A model generated the notes under the pieces. The model did no database searches. It had not been told where the DNA came from and saw only the letters and a list, made by a program, of their open reading frames with translations. From Nonomuraea montanisoli (GTDB lineage Bacteria; Actinomycetota; Actinomycetes; Streptosporangiales; Streptosporangiaceae), in assembly GCF_013363975.1 (NCBI RefSeq), contig NZ_JABWGN010000002.1:310001-374000 (forward strand): 64,000 nt of DNA, given 5' to 3'. The position numbers and the translations under genes were made by a program. Of this stretch, positions 40,224-48,235 are shown in pieces; the stretch's first letter is position 1, and the number at the start of each line of letters is the position of its first letter.

Positions 40224-42323
40224 GTGAACGCCCCGAAGAAGCTGTTACGAGGTCTCCTCACCGCCCTGGTGCTCGTACCGGTGAGCCTGATGGCGACCCC
40301 CGCTTCCGCCGCGCCCCCCTCCGACCCCGAGCTTCCCTGGCGCCGGGCCCACTGGCCCCAGACGCAGCCATGGCAGCAGGACGGCCCCGACGCCCAGGAG
40401 CTGCGCTCCCGTCCCGCCGCCGACATCCCGCCGATCGACCCCCAGAACTGGGAGAACCCCGACCACATGACGTGGTCGGACTACAAGAAGGTCCCCGGCA
40501 CCACCTGGAACGACCCGGCGGTCAAGGGCTCCAAGCGCACCTTCAAGGGCGCCCTGGTGCTGCTCGACTACCCCAACCAGCCGTTCGTGGTCACCCAGCC
40601 CAAGGGCTCGACCATCTTCCAGAACCCCAGCGCCGAGGCCCACGACATCCCCCGCGACCAGGTCGCGAAGTTCTACCAGGACTTCCTCAACACCCCGAAC
40701 GCCCTCAACAAGGGTCACACCATCCACGAGTACTGGATGGAGGACTCCGGCGGGCGCGTCGGCGTCGAGCTGACCGGCTTCGGGCCGTACACGATGCCCG
40801 GCAAGGACCACGAGTACGCCATGGAGTACCAGGCGGACGCGTGCCCGGCCGGCGACACCTGCACCCGCAACCTGCGCGCCGACGGCAACGCCGCCTGGCT
40901 GGCCGCGGTCGGCGAGGAGACCGCCAAGCAGTTCGACTTCGTCTTCTACCTCAGCGCCGGCCAGGACGAGTCGTCCACCTGGCAGGAGTTCGGGATGATG
41001 AAGTTCCCGAACAAGGAGTCGGTGCCCGACGAGTGGGGCCCGCCGGACCCCGCCCTGCCCAACTGGTCCAAGACCCGCTACGTCGACTGGACGTCCTGGC
41101 AGTCCGGCTCGACGTTCTGGCCCAACGCCCGCTTCGGCGTCGACTCGGTGCAGGCCGAGAGTTCCGGCATGTCCGTCTACGCCCACGAGCTGAGCCACAT
41201 CATGGGCGTCGCCGACAACTACAACAACCCGTACGGCACGCCGCTGCGCCGCGCGTACTCCGGCATCTGGGAGATGCTCAGCCGCGGCACGTTCAACGGC
41301 CCCGGCGGCCCGCACAGCCGCTGGCTGATCCCGCCGACCTCCGGCGCCTCCATGGGCGCCCAGCACATGCTCCGCAACAAGATCAAGCTGGAGATGGTCG
41401 ACGACCGCAACGTGCTCAGCCTGAACCGCGACGCGCTCGCCCAGTCGGGCCTGGTGACCGCCCGGGTGACGGCGCGCGCCGTGCGGCCCGGCACGGACGG
41501 GCTGATGGGCGTGAACATCGCGTTCGGCAGCGGCGACAAGAGCCCCGCCTGCGACGTCAAGACCGACCCGCTGTGCGACGGCGGCGGCTACGACAACTAC
41601 ACCGTCGAGGTCGTCGACCGCATGGGCACCGACTCCTTCACGCCCGACTCCGGCGTGCTGCTGGCCAAGACCAAGGACCAGGACCGGGCGCCCTTCATCT
41701 GGGTGGTCGACGCCAACCCGCAGGACATCGGCATGACCGACTACGTGCTGCCCGACGGCACCAAGGTGCCGATCACCATGGGCGACTACCGGCAGCTGTC
41801 CGACGCCCTGTTCCACGCGGGCACGAACTCCGGCAGCGAGTACGAGTTCGTGGACCAGGCCAACCGCCTGCACTTCTACGTCACCGACGTCGAGCGCGAC
41901 CGCAAGGGCGTGCTGTCGTACACGGTGGCGGTCCGCTCCCTCGACGGCGCCGGCCCGCAGCGCCGCGGCGTCCGGCTGCTGCCCGCCGCCGGCACCCCGT
42001 CCGGGCACAACGTGTCGCGCTGCTCGTTCCCGCTGCTCAACACCGGCAACGCCGCGCCGGCGCAGGGACAGCACCCCGAGGACGTCAGCGCCTACCTCGG
42101 CTCCGACGTCTACCGGCTCAAGGCGGAGGTCAAGGGCAAGGGCTGGAGCGCCCAGCTGCCCAACGAGCTCGCGTCGGTCGCGTTCGGCAAGCGGGCCGGC
42201 GTGAGCGTCAACGCGGTGCGCGCCTCCGGCGGCGACCGGCTGGCCACGGTCACGCTCACCGCCACCTCGGAGAGCGACCCGGCCAAGAAGGCCACCGCCA
42301 CCTGCCACGTGATCGGCCTGTAG
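40224..42323 (+). CDS. Secreted M6 family (immune inhibitor A-like) metalloprotease
   Basis: A 699-residue secreted protease. The signal peptide is VNAPKKLLRGLLTALVLVPV and ends at ATPASA. Zinc ligands are in YAHELSHIMGVAD (HExxH, near residue 320) in an M6-type catalytic domain (IHEYWMEDSGGRVGVELTGF upstream is typical); about 300 residues of beta-rich C-terminal region follow. It would degrade extracellular protein. I chose GTG 40224: it gives the best signal peptide and lies 7 nt after TAGCGT (40211-40216), a leaderless pattern. An ATG at 40188 would add 12 residues. A strong terminator follows. Confidence 0.87.
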   Translation: MNAPKKLLRGLLTALVLVPVSLMATPASAAPPSDPELPWRRAHWPQTQPWQQDGPDAQELRSRPAADIPPIDPQNWENPDHMTWSDYKKVPGTTWNDPAVKGSKRTFKGALVLLDYPNQPFVVTQPKGSTIFQNPSAEAHDIPRDQVAKFYQDFLNTPNALNKGHTIHEYWMEDSGGRVGVELTGFGPYTMPGKDHEYAMEYQADACPAGDTCTRNLRADGNAAWLAAVGEETAKQFDFVFYLSAGQDESSTWQEFGMMKFPNKESVPDEWGPPDPALPNWSKTRYVDWTSWQSGSTFWPNARFGVDSVQAESSGMSVYAHELSHIMGVADNYNNPYGTPLRRAYSGIWEMLSRGTFNGPGGPHSRWLIPPTSGASMGAQHMLRNKIKLEMVDDRNVLSLNRDALAQSGLVTARVTARAVRPGTDGLMGVNIAFGSGDKSPACDVKTDPLCDGGGYDNYTVEVVDRMGTDSFTPDSGVLLAKTKDQDRAPFIWVVDANPQDIGMTDYVLPDGTKVPITMGDYRQLSDALFHAGTNSGSEYEFVDQANRLHFYVTDVERDRKGVLSYTVAVRSLDGAGPQRRGVRLLPAAGTPSGHNVSRCSFPLLNTGNAAPAQGQHPEDVSAYLGSDVYRLKAEVKGKGWSAQLPNELASVAFGKRAGVSVNAVRASGGDRLATVTLTATSESDPAKKATATCHVIGL

Positions 42324-42338
42324 CAGGGGCACATCCGC

Positions 42339-42367
42339 GGGGTACGGCCGGAACCCGGCCGTACCCC
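42339..42367. terminator. 11-bp perfect stem terminator of the M6 protease gene
   Basis: GGGGTACGGCC (42339-42349) pairs perfectly with GGCCGTACCCC (42357-42367) around a 7-nt loop, 16 nt beyond the protease stop codon and before the next gene on the same strand. Confidence 0.8.
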
Positions 42368-42407
42368 CTCGGCGTTCTCACGGTACGACGTGAAGAGAGA
42401 GGTCCCG

Positions 42408-44978
42408 TTGACCGGGCAGCCGCCTGACAAGCCCGAGCCCCGGCGTGCCGACATGCCGGAGCCCCGGCGTGCCGACGAGCCCGGGCCCCGGCGGCGGGGG
42501 ATCCCCGTGGCCGCGCCCGTCGCGGCCGGGCTCGCCGCGGCGGCCGCCAGCATCCTGGCCGCCTCCCTGGAGTGGGACATCCCGCCCATCGCCAAGATCG
42601 GCGTGACGGCCGGCGCCGCGATCCTCGTCGGCCTGACCACCTGGGCCACCACCGAGTCCAAGCCCAAGGCGCTCACCCGGGCCGACCCCGCCTCCCGCGC
42701 CTCCGACCAGTGGCCGCCCGTGCCGGAGCACTTCACCGGCCGCACCGAGGCGCTGGCCGAGCTGCGCGAGGTCTTCGCCGCCCGCCGCAAGGCGAGCGAC
42801 GTCGTCCCGCCGCTCGTCGTGTCCGTGTACGGCAGGGGCGGCGTCGGCAAGTCCGCGCTCATGGCCCGCTTCGGCCAGGAGGTCGCCGGCTGGTTCCCCG
42901 ACGGGCGGCTGCACGCCGACCTGCGCGGCGGCGCGGGCGCGCCCGTGCGGCCGGAGGAGGTGCTGATCGGGTTCCTGCGGGCGCTCGGCGTCCGCCTCAC
43001 CACCGACCCCGGCGGCCTGGACGAGCTGCGCAGGCTCTGGCTCACCTGGACCAAGGGCCGCCGCATCCTCATCGGCCTCGACAACGCGCACAGCGCCGAC
43101 CAGGTCAAGCCGCTCATCCCGGCCGAGCCCGGCTGCGCGGTGCTGGTCACCTCGCGCCAGCCGCTGTTCCTCAACGCCACGCGCGACACGCAGCTCGGCG
43201 TGTTCAGCGAGGCGCAGGGCGTGGAGCTGCTGGCCCGGCTGGCGGGCAGCGCCCGCGTGGTGGACGACCTGGAGGCGGCCAAGGAGATCGTCCGGCTGTG
43301 CGACCGGCTGCCGCTGGCCATCGGAATCTGCGGCGGGCGGCTGGCCACCCGCGAACAGTGGACGCTGCGCGAGATGGCGAGCCGGCTGGACGACGAGCGC
43401 CGCATCCTCGACCAGCTCGAACTCGCGCCGACCGTGGACAAGAGCGTGCGCGCCTCGGTCCAGCTCAGCTACGACGACTGCACCGGCATGCAGCGCCGCC
43501 TGCTGCGCCTGCTGTCGGCGCTCACCGTGCCCGACGTGCCCGGCTGGGTGGCGGGCGAGCTGCTCGACATCTCGGTGCTCGACGGCGCCGACCAGCTCGA
43601 GGCGCTCATCGACGCGCAGCTCGCCGAGTGCTCCGGCACCGACCAGACCGGGACCATGCGCTACCGGCTGCACGACCTGGTCCGCGTCTTCGCCGCCGAG
43701 CCGGCCGCCGAGGAGGACGAGGGCCGGCGGCGCGACGCGGTCGAGCGCGTGCTGTCCGGCTACCGCCGCCGCGCCGAGGCCGCCGCCCAGGACCGCTGGC
43801 CGCAGGACTGGAGCCGGGGCGGCCGCCGCTCCAGCGCCGAGGGCCAGGTCCACGCCGGCGACTGGCTGAACGCCGAGCGGCTCAGCCTGGTCGCGCTGGT
43901 CGGCCTGGCCCGCGAGTACGAGCTGTGGGAGCTGACCTGGGGACTGGCCCGGGCCTTCTGCTCCCTCTGCCACTCGCTGCGCGCGTACTGGGCCGACTGG
44001 CGGGCGGTCGCCGAGCTGGGCTGCGAGGCGGCGCTGCGCTCCGGCGACCGGCGGGCGCTGGCCATCTCGCTGCTGGACCGGGCCGCCGTGCAGGGCGGGA
44101 TCGGCGCCCACGAGCTGGGCCGCGCCGACGCCGAGCGGGCGCTGGAGCTGTTCACCGAGCTGGGCGAGACGTGGTGGGCGGCGCGGGCCCGGCGGGCGAT
44201 CGGCATGGCGCTGTTCTCCGACGGCCACCTCGACCGCGCCCAGGAGCACCTGACCGGGGCGATCGCCGCGTTCCGGGCCGAGGACGACCAGTGGTGGATG
44301 GCCCGCTCCCAGCGCAACCTGGCCGAGCTGCGGCTGGCCGAGCGGCGCCCGGAGGAGGCCAGGGACCTGCTGGAGGACTCGCTGGCCGTCTTCGAGCGCT
44401 CGGGCAACCGGTACTCCGAGGCGCAGACGCTGCGCGCGTACGGCGAGGTGCTGGCCGCCCAGGCGCGCGGCATGCGCAGGGACGGCGAGCACCGGGCCGC
44501 GCTCGACGGGTTCACCCGGGCCGGCCACAGCCTGAGCCGGGCGGCCGAGATGTTCCGGCAGCGCGGCGAGCTGTGGGAGGAGGCGCGCTGCCTGCGCGCC
44601 GCCGGCGAGGTCGGCGACCCCGCCAACGGGCTGCGCGAGCTGGACTTCGTCCGGCGGGCCGAGAACATCCTGGCCGCGCTCGGCGACTCCTGGGGCGTGG
44701 CCCGCGCCGCCCTGTCCGCCGGGCGGGCGCTGGCCCGGCTCGGGCGCATCGAGGAGTCGGAGCGGGAGCTGCGCCGGGCCATGGAGGCGTTCCAGGAGCT
44801 GGACGACCGGTGGTGGATGGCGCTCAGCCTGCGTTACCTCGGCGAGGCGCACCTCGACGCCGGGAGCGCGGCGGCCGCGGCCGGCCCGCTGCGCGAGGCG
44901 CGCGAGATCTACCGCAGCCTCGGCAACGAGGCCGGCATGCGCCGCACCCTGGAGCTCCTGCGCCGCGCCGAGACCTGA
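42408..44978 (+). CDS. Membrane-anchored STAND ATPase (NB-ARC plus TPR), no DNA-binding domain
   Basis: An 856-residue protein. After a Pro/Arg-rich leader with a repeated PEPRRAD unit, two hydrophobic segments (VAAPVAAGLAAAAASILAA and IGVTAGAAILVGLTTW, about residues 28-75) probably form a hairpin anchor. The NB-ARC core has Walker A YGRGGVGKSALM near 143, Walker B RRILIGLDNAH, VLVTSRQPL and GRLPLAI-type CDRLPLAIGICGG. From about 480 to the end are TPR-like repeats (RSQRNLAELRLAERRPEEAR). AfsR-like proteins carry an N-terminal SARP domain; here that is replaced by a membrane anchor. TTG 42408 follows AGAGAGG at 5 nt. Role unknown; sensing or defence are possible. Confidence 0.8.
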   Translation: MTGQPPDKPEPRRADMPEPRRADEPGPRRRGIPVAAPVAAGLAAAAASILAASLEWDIPPIAKIGVTAGAAILVGLTTWATTESKPKALTRADPASRASDQWPPVPEHFTGRTEALAELREVFAARRKASDVVPPLVVSVYGRGGVGKSALMARFGQEVAGWFPDGRLHADLRGGAGAPVRPEEVLIGFLRALGVRLTTDPGGLDELRRLWLTWTKGRRILIGLDNAHSADQVKPLIPAEPGCAVLVTSRQPLFLNATRDTQLGVFSEAQGVELLARLAGSARVVDDLEAAKEIVRLCDRLPLAIGICGGRLATREQWTLREMASRLDDERRILDQLELAPTVDKSVRASVQLSYDDCTGMQRRLLRLLSALTVPDVPGWVAGELLDISVLDGADQLEALIDAQLAECSGTDQTGTMRYRLHDLVRVFAAEPAAEEDEGRRRDAVERVLSGYRRRAEAAAQDRWPQDWSRGGRRSSAEGQVHAGDWLNAERLSLVALVGLAREYELWELTWGLARAFCSLCHSLRAYWADWRAVAELGCEAALRSGDRRALAISLLDRAAVQGGIGAHELGRADAERALELFTELGETWWAARARRAIGMALFSDGHLDRAQEHLTGAIAAFRAEDDQWWMARSQRNLAELRLAERRPEEARDLLEDSLAVFERSGNRYSEAQTLRAYGEVLAAQARGMRRDGEHRAALDGFTRAGHSLSRAAEMFRQRGELWEEARCLRAAGEVGDPANGLRELDFVRRAENILAALGDSWGVARAALSAGRALARLGRIEESERELRRAMEAFQELDDRWWMALSLRYLGEAHLDAGSAAAAAGPLREAREIYRSLGNEAGMRRTLELLRRAET

Positions 44979-45007
44979 CCCGCGGTCCCTTCCGGGTCCG
45001 GGGCGGG

Positions 45008-45121
45008 GCGCTCAGGAGAGCGGGGTCCTGCCGGACGGGCGCTCAGGTGAGCGGGGTCCTGCCGGACGGGCGCTCAGGTGAGCGGGGTCCTGCCGGACGG
45101 GCGCTCAGGTGAGCGGGGTCC
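45008..45121. repeat. 31-bp tandem repeat, 3 full copies plus a partial one, duplicating a gene 3' end
   Basis: Units at 45008-45038, 45039-45069, 45070-45100 and a partial 45101-45121. The last copy is the 3' end and stop codon of the minus-strand gene (stop at 45105). Because 31 is not a multiple of three, each copy puts the same stop codon in a different frame. Confidence 0.9.
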
Positions 45122-45977
45122 GCAGGAGCTCGCCCGCGGTGCGGCGCGCCTGCAGCACGCTCTCCTCGAACAGCCGCCGCACCTGCCGCGCCTGCTCGCC
45201 CAGCTCCCTGATGTGCCGGTGCGCCAGGTCGTCGCGGACGGTGTCGGCGATCAGCCGCTGGTAGTCGGGCGTCCGCGCGGCCAGCGTCTCCAGCCGCTGG
45301 TGCGCGTGGTACACGTGGTCGGCGCGCGTCACCTGCCGCGCGTACTCCTCCAGGTGCCGCACCCGCCGCGACAGCGACGTCCAGGCCGCGTCCAGGGCCG
45401 TCGTGTACGGACGGAACGCGTCCTCCAGGCCCGAGGGCAGGACGCGGGGGACGAGCCTGCGGTGCTCGGCGTGCATGGCCGACAGCCGCGCCAGCCGCTG
45501 GGCGATCTGCCACACCTCCTCCGGCAGCGTCACCTGGTTGTCGATGGTGTCGATGAAACCCGCCCGCTGCACCGCGGAGGAGAGGATGGCGTCCACGGCG
45601 TCCTGGGCGCGGCGCAGCAGCCGCTGGCACGGGTAGTCGAGGTCCTCGGGCAGCACGTAGTGCGCGGCGTACTGGCGCGCCAGCCGCAGCCGTTGCCGGA
45701 GGTCCCGCTGGGTGGCCGCCACGTTGGCGTGCCGCAGCAGCGCGATCACGCCGACGGCGCCCGCGACGATCGCCGCGGCGGACAGGCTGCCGATGAGGTA
45801 GAACAGCACGGCGATCCAGGGGACCAGGAGGAGCAGGACGCGACCGCCCGACGCCTTGGGCTCCGCACCGGTGCGGGCCATGCGGAGGAGGTGCGGCCCG
45901 GACCACAGCCGGGCCCAGACGTCCCGCGGCAGTCCTGGATCGATCACCACCCGGGGAGGCAGAGCGCGTGGATCCAT
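45105..45977 (-). CDS. Membrane protein of unknown function with helical cytoplasmic domain
   Basis: A 290-residue protein I do not recognise. Two closely spaced TM helices (VLLLLVPWIAVLFYLIGSL and AAAIVAGAVGVIALL, about residues 47-80) are followed by about 200 mainly helical, charged residues (LARQYAAHYVLPEDLDYPCQ, SRRVRHLEEYARQVTRADH). It converges with the membrane-anchored STAND ATPase gene across the 31-bp repeat array. Similar topology may indicate a partner, but there is no further evidence. Confidence 0.68.
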   Translation of the reverse strand: MDPRALPPRVVIDPGLPRDVWARLWSGPHLLRMARTGAEPKASGGRVLLLLVPWIAVLFYLIGSLSAAAIVAGAVGVIALLRHANVAATQRDLRQRLRLARQYAAHYVLPEDLDYPCQRLLRRAQDAVDAILSSAVQRAGFIDTIDNQVTLPEEVWQIAQRLARLSAMHAEHRRLVPRVLPSGLEDAFRPYTTALDAAWTSLSRRVRHLEEYARQVTRADHVYHAHQRLETLAARTPDYQRLIADTVRDDLAHRHIRELGEQARQVRRLFEESVLQARRTAGELLRTPLT

Positions 45978-46129
45978 CAGAACCTCGGCAGAGGGGCGTG
46001 GCCTTCGAGCGATGGGAGAATGCCGCTCTCTGCTGGTCGTCTCACCACGGGTTTTCCTCTCTCCGGAGCTGTTGTGCTGTCATGCTGATCGTGTGACTGG
46101 ACGGGCGTGCCTCCAGGAGGGGGGCGGCT

Positions 46130-47314
46130 GTGCGCAGGGCGTATAAGTTCCTGCTGCGGCCGACCTGTCGCCAGGAGATCGTGCTGATGGCGTGTCTGGA
46201 GGACCATCGCCAGCTCTACAACGGGGCGTTGGAGCATCGGCGTACGGCCTATCGCAAGGCGGGCGTGAGCGTTCGGTACGGCGACCAGTCGGCGGAGTTG
46301 AAGCAGATCCGTGCCGATGACGCGGGCGGTCAGGGCCGGTGGTCGTTCTCCTCCCAGCAAGCCACCTTGCGTCGCTTGGACAGGGCCTTCGGCGTGTTCT
46401 TCGCCCGGGTCAAAGCCGGGCGCGGCCGGGGCTACCCGCGGTTCAAGGGGCGCGGCTGGTTCGACACGGTGACCTGGCCCAAGGACGGTGACGGCTGCCG
46501 GTGGAACTCCCAGCCCGAGCATCCTTCGGCGACCTTCGTCCGGCTGCGAGGGATCGGGCATGTGCGGGTCCACCAGCATCAGACGGTGAAGGGGCGGGTG
46601 AAGACGGTCAGTGTGAAGCGGGAGGGTGCCCGCTGGTTTGTGATCGTCTCGTGCGACGACGTGCCGGCCGACACCCTGCGCGCGACGGGCGCGGCCGTCG
46701 GCGTTGACTTGGGCGTGGCCTGGCTGGTGACGACGTCCGAGGGCGAGCATGTGGCCAATGCGCGCCATCAGGAAGCGTCCGCCAGCCGTCTGGCGGACGC
46801 GCAGCGGGCTCTGGCCCGCAAAGAGCGTGGGTCCAGGCGCCGCCGTAGGGTTGTCGCGCAGGTGGCGGCGTTGCATGCCAAGGTGCGGCGGCAACGTCTG
46901 GACGGCGCTCACAAGGCCGCGCTCGCCCTGGTCCGCGGGTACGACGTGATCGTGCACGAGGACCTGCGGATCGCGAACATGACCCGCTCGGCGTCCGGCA
47001 CGATCGACACTCCCGGTCGTAACGTCGCGGCCAAGTCCGGCCTCAACCGGAGCATCCTGGACGCGGGTTGGGGGGTGTTCCTGACGGTCCTCGCGTACAA
47101 GGCTGAAAGCGCCGGTCGCAAGCTGATCGCGGTGAACCCCGCCAACACCTCCCGCACGTGCGCCCCTTGCGGGCACATCGCTGCGGAGAACCGCGTCAGC
47201 CAAGCCGTGTTCACCTGCACGGCGTGCGGTCATGCTGCGCATGCCGATGTGAACGCGGCCGTCAACATCCTCAGGGCAGGGCTTGCCCTTCGCGACGCCG
47301 CGGGAGCGGCTTAG
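46130..47314 (+). CDS. tnpB: TnpB, RNA-guided nuclease of IS605/IS1341 elements
   Basis: A 394-residue TnpB. The N-terminal region reads RRAYKFLLRPTCRQEIVL and LEDHRQLYNGALEHRR. The RuvC catalytic acids are visible: Asp in AVGVDLGVAWLVTTSEG, Glu in YDVIVHEDLRIANMTRS and Asp in HAAHADVNAAVNILRA. The zinc ribbon is CAPCGHIAAENRV with CTACGHAAH. All parts of an active RuvC nuclease are present, and no frameshift was found. GTG 46130 follows AGGAGG at about 9 nt. TnpB proteins use the transcript of their own right end as guide. Confidence 0.92.
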   Translation: MRRAYKFLLRPTCRQEIVLMACLEDHRQLYNGALEHRRTAYRKAGVSVRYGDQSAELKQIRADDAGGQGRWSFSSQQATLRRLDRAFGVFFARVKAGRGRGYPRFKGRGWFDTVTWPKDGDGCRWNSQPEHPSATFVRLRGIGHVRVHQHQTVKGRVKTVSVKREGARWFVIVSCDDVPADTLRATGAAVGVDLGVAWLVTTSEGEHVANARHQEASASRLADAQRALARKERGSRRRRRVVAQVAALHAKVRRQRLDGAHKAALALVRGYDVIVHEDLRIANMTRSASGTIDTPGRNVAAKSGLNRSILDAGWGVFLTVLAYKAESAGRKLIAVNPANTSRTCAPCGHIAAENRVSQAVFTCTACGHAAHADVNAAVNILRAGLALRDAAGAA

Positions 47315-47350
47315 CGAGAAGCCGCTCCCCTCAGGGAACGGAGGAGTCAC
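47302..47350 (+). ncRNA. Putative omega RNA (reRNA) 3' scaffold at the right end of the tnpB element
   Basis: GGGAGCGGCTT (47302-47312) pairs perfectly with AAGCCGCTCCC (47319-47329), spanning the tnpB stop codon. The same CCGCTCCC arm can instead pair with GGGAACGG (47334-47341, one mismatch). The block ends in GGAGTCAC, after which the guide segment would be read from flanking DNA. This matches the known position of omega RNA, overlapping the tnpB 3' end. The 5' extent inside tnpB is unknown. Confidence 0.6.
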
Positions 47351-47414
47351 ATGTTCATGCTGCGTTATGAACCTCGAATTCGCTGAAGATTGGCGGACAT
47401 ATAGGGTCTAAGCG

Positions 47415-48215
47415 ATGAACGCGATGAACGCGATGACGAGATGGATCGACCTGGAAGGCGCCGTCAACGTCCGCGACCTGGGCGGACTGCCCACCGTCGA
47501 CGGAGGCGTCACCCGTTACGGCCGGATCTTGCGGTCGGACAACCTCCAAGGGCTCACCCACCGCGACGTGTCGCACCTCGTGGGCGAGCTCAAGCTGCGG
47601 CACGTCGTGGACCTCCGCTCGACGGCCGAGGTCACCCTGGAGGGGCCGGGCCCGCTGGCCCGCGTCCCGGAGGTGACCCACCACCATCTGACCCTGTTCG
47701 CCGAGGGCGGCAAGCACACCGACGTCGAGGCCGACACCATCGACGCCGACAAGGTGCTGCCCTGGCAGGAGCGCCAGCTCGACGAGGACCTGCGGATGAC
47801 CGGGTTCTACTACGGCTACCTGCGCGACCGTCCCGACTCGGTGGTGGCGGCGCTGCGGGCCATGACGCTGGACGACGGCGCGGCCGTGGTGCACTGCGCC
47901 GCCGGCAAGGACCGCACCGGCGTGCTGTCCGCGCTGGCGCTGGAGGCGGCGGGCGTCACCCGGCAGGCGATCGTCGAGGACTACACGGCGACGGGCGAGC
48001 GGCTGGAGCAGGTGCTGCGGCGGCTGCGCTCCAGCAGCACCTACCGCGACGACCTGGACTCGCGCCCGGCCGACGACCACATGCCGCGCCCCCGTTACAT
48101 CCAGCAGTTCCTGTCGGTGCTGGACGAGCGGTTCGGCGGGCCGATGGGCTGGCTGGGGGCGCACGGCTGGACGGCCCAGGACACCGAGGCCATGCGGACC
48201 CGCCTGCGCGACTGA
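47415..48215 (+). CDS. Tyrosine/dual-specificity protein phosphatase (Y_phosphatase3 type)
   Basis: A 266-residue phosphatase. The P-loop VVHCAAGKDRTGVLSALAL (C-x5-R) lies near residues 158-176; the N-terminus WIDLEGAVNVRDLGGLPTVD with RILRSDNLQGLT is characteristic of the lipid/protein tyrosine phosphatase group related to MptpB. A signal peptide is not seen, so it acts in the cytosol or is exported by another route. ATG 47415 lies 7 nt after TAGGGT (47402-47407), another leaderless gene. Its promoter abuts the end of the tnpB element. Confidence 0.88.
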   Translation: MNAMNAMTRWIDLEGAVNVRDLGGLPTVDGGVTRYGRILRSDNLQGLTHRDVSHLVGELKLRHVVDLRSTAEVTLEGPGPLARVPEVTHHHLTLFAEGGKHTDVEADTIDADKVLPWQERQLDEDLRMTGFYYGYLRDRPDSVVAALRAMTLDDGAAVVHCAAGKDRTGVLSALALEAAGVTRQAIVEDYTATGERLEQVLRRLRSSSTYRDDLDSRPADDHMPRPRYIQQFLSVLDERFGGPMGWLGAHGWTAQDTEAMRTRLRD

Positions 48216-48235
48216 GCCGCCACGCGCGGGCGGCT
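48215..48235. terminator. Short hairpin spanning two convergent stop codons
   Basis: AGCCGCC (48215-48221) pairs with GGCGGCT (48229-48235) around a 7-nt loop. The arms touch the TGA of the phosphatase gene and the stop of the oxidoreductase gene on the other strand, so one element could serve both. Confidence 0.6.

Larger units (their letters stand above)
46065..47350 (+). mobile_element. IS1341-type (IS605 superfamily) element carrying tnpB only
   Basis: One tnpB gene without tnpA. The left end is not sharply defined; a subterminal stem GTCA...TGAC (about 46079-46097) lies just upstream of tnpB. The right end is the familiar hairpin block ending GGAGTCAC at 47350, just after tnpB. TCATGCTG occurs on both sides (46080-46087 and 47355-47362), which may reflect the target or be chance. 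Elements of this superfamily make no target-site duplication. Boundaries are approximate. Confidence 0.7.
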
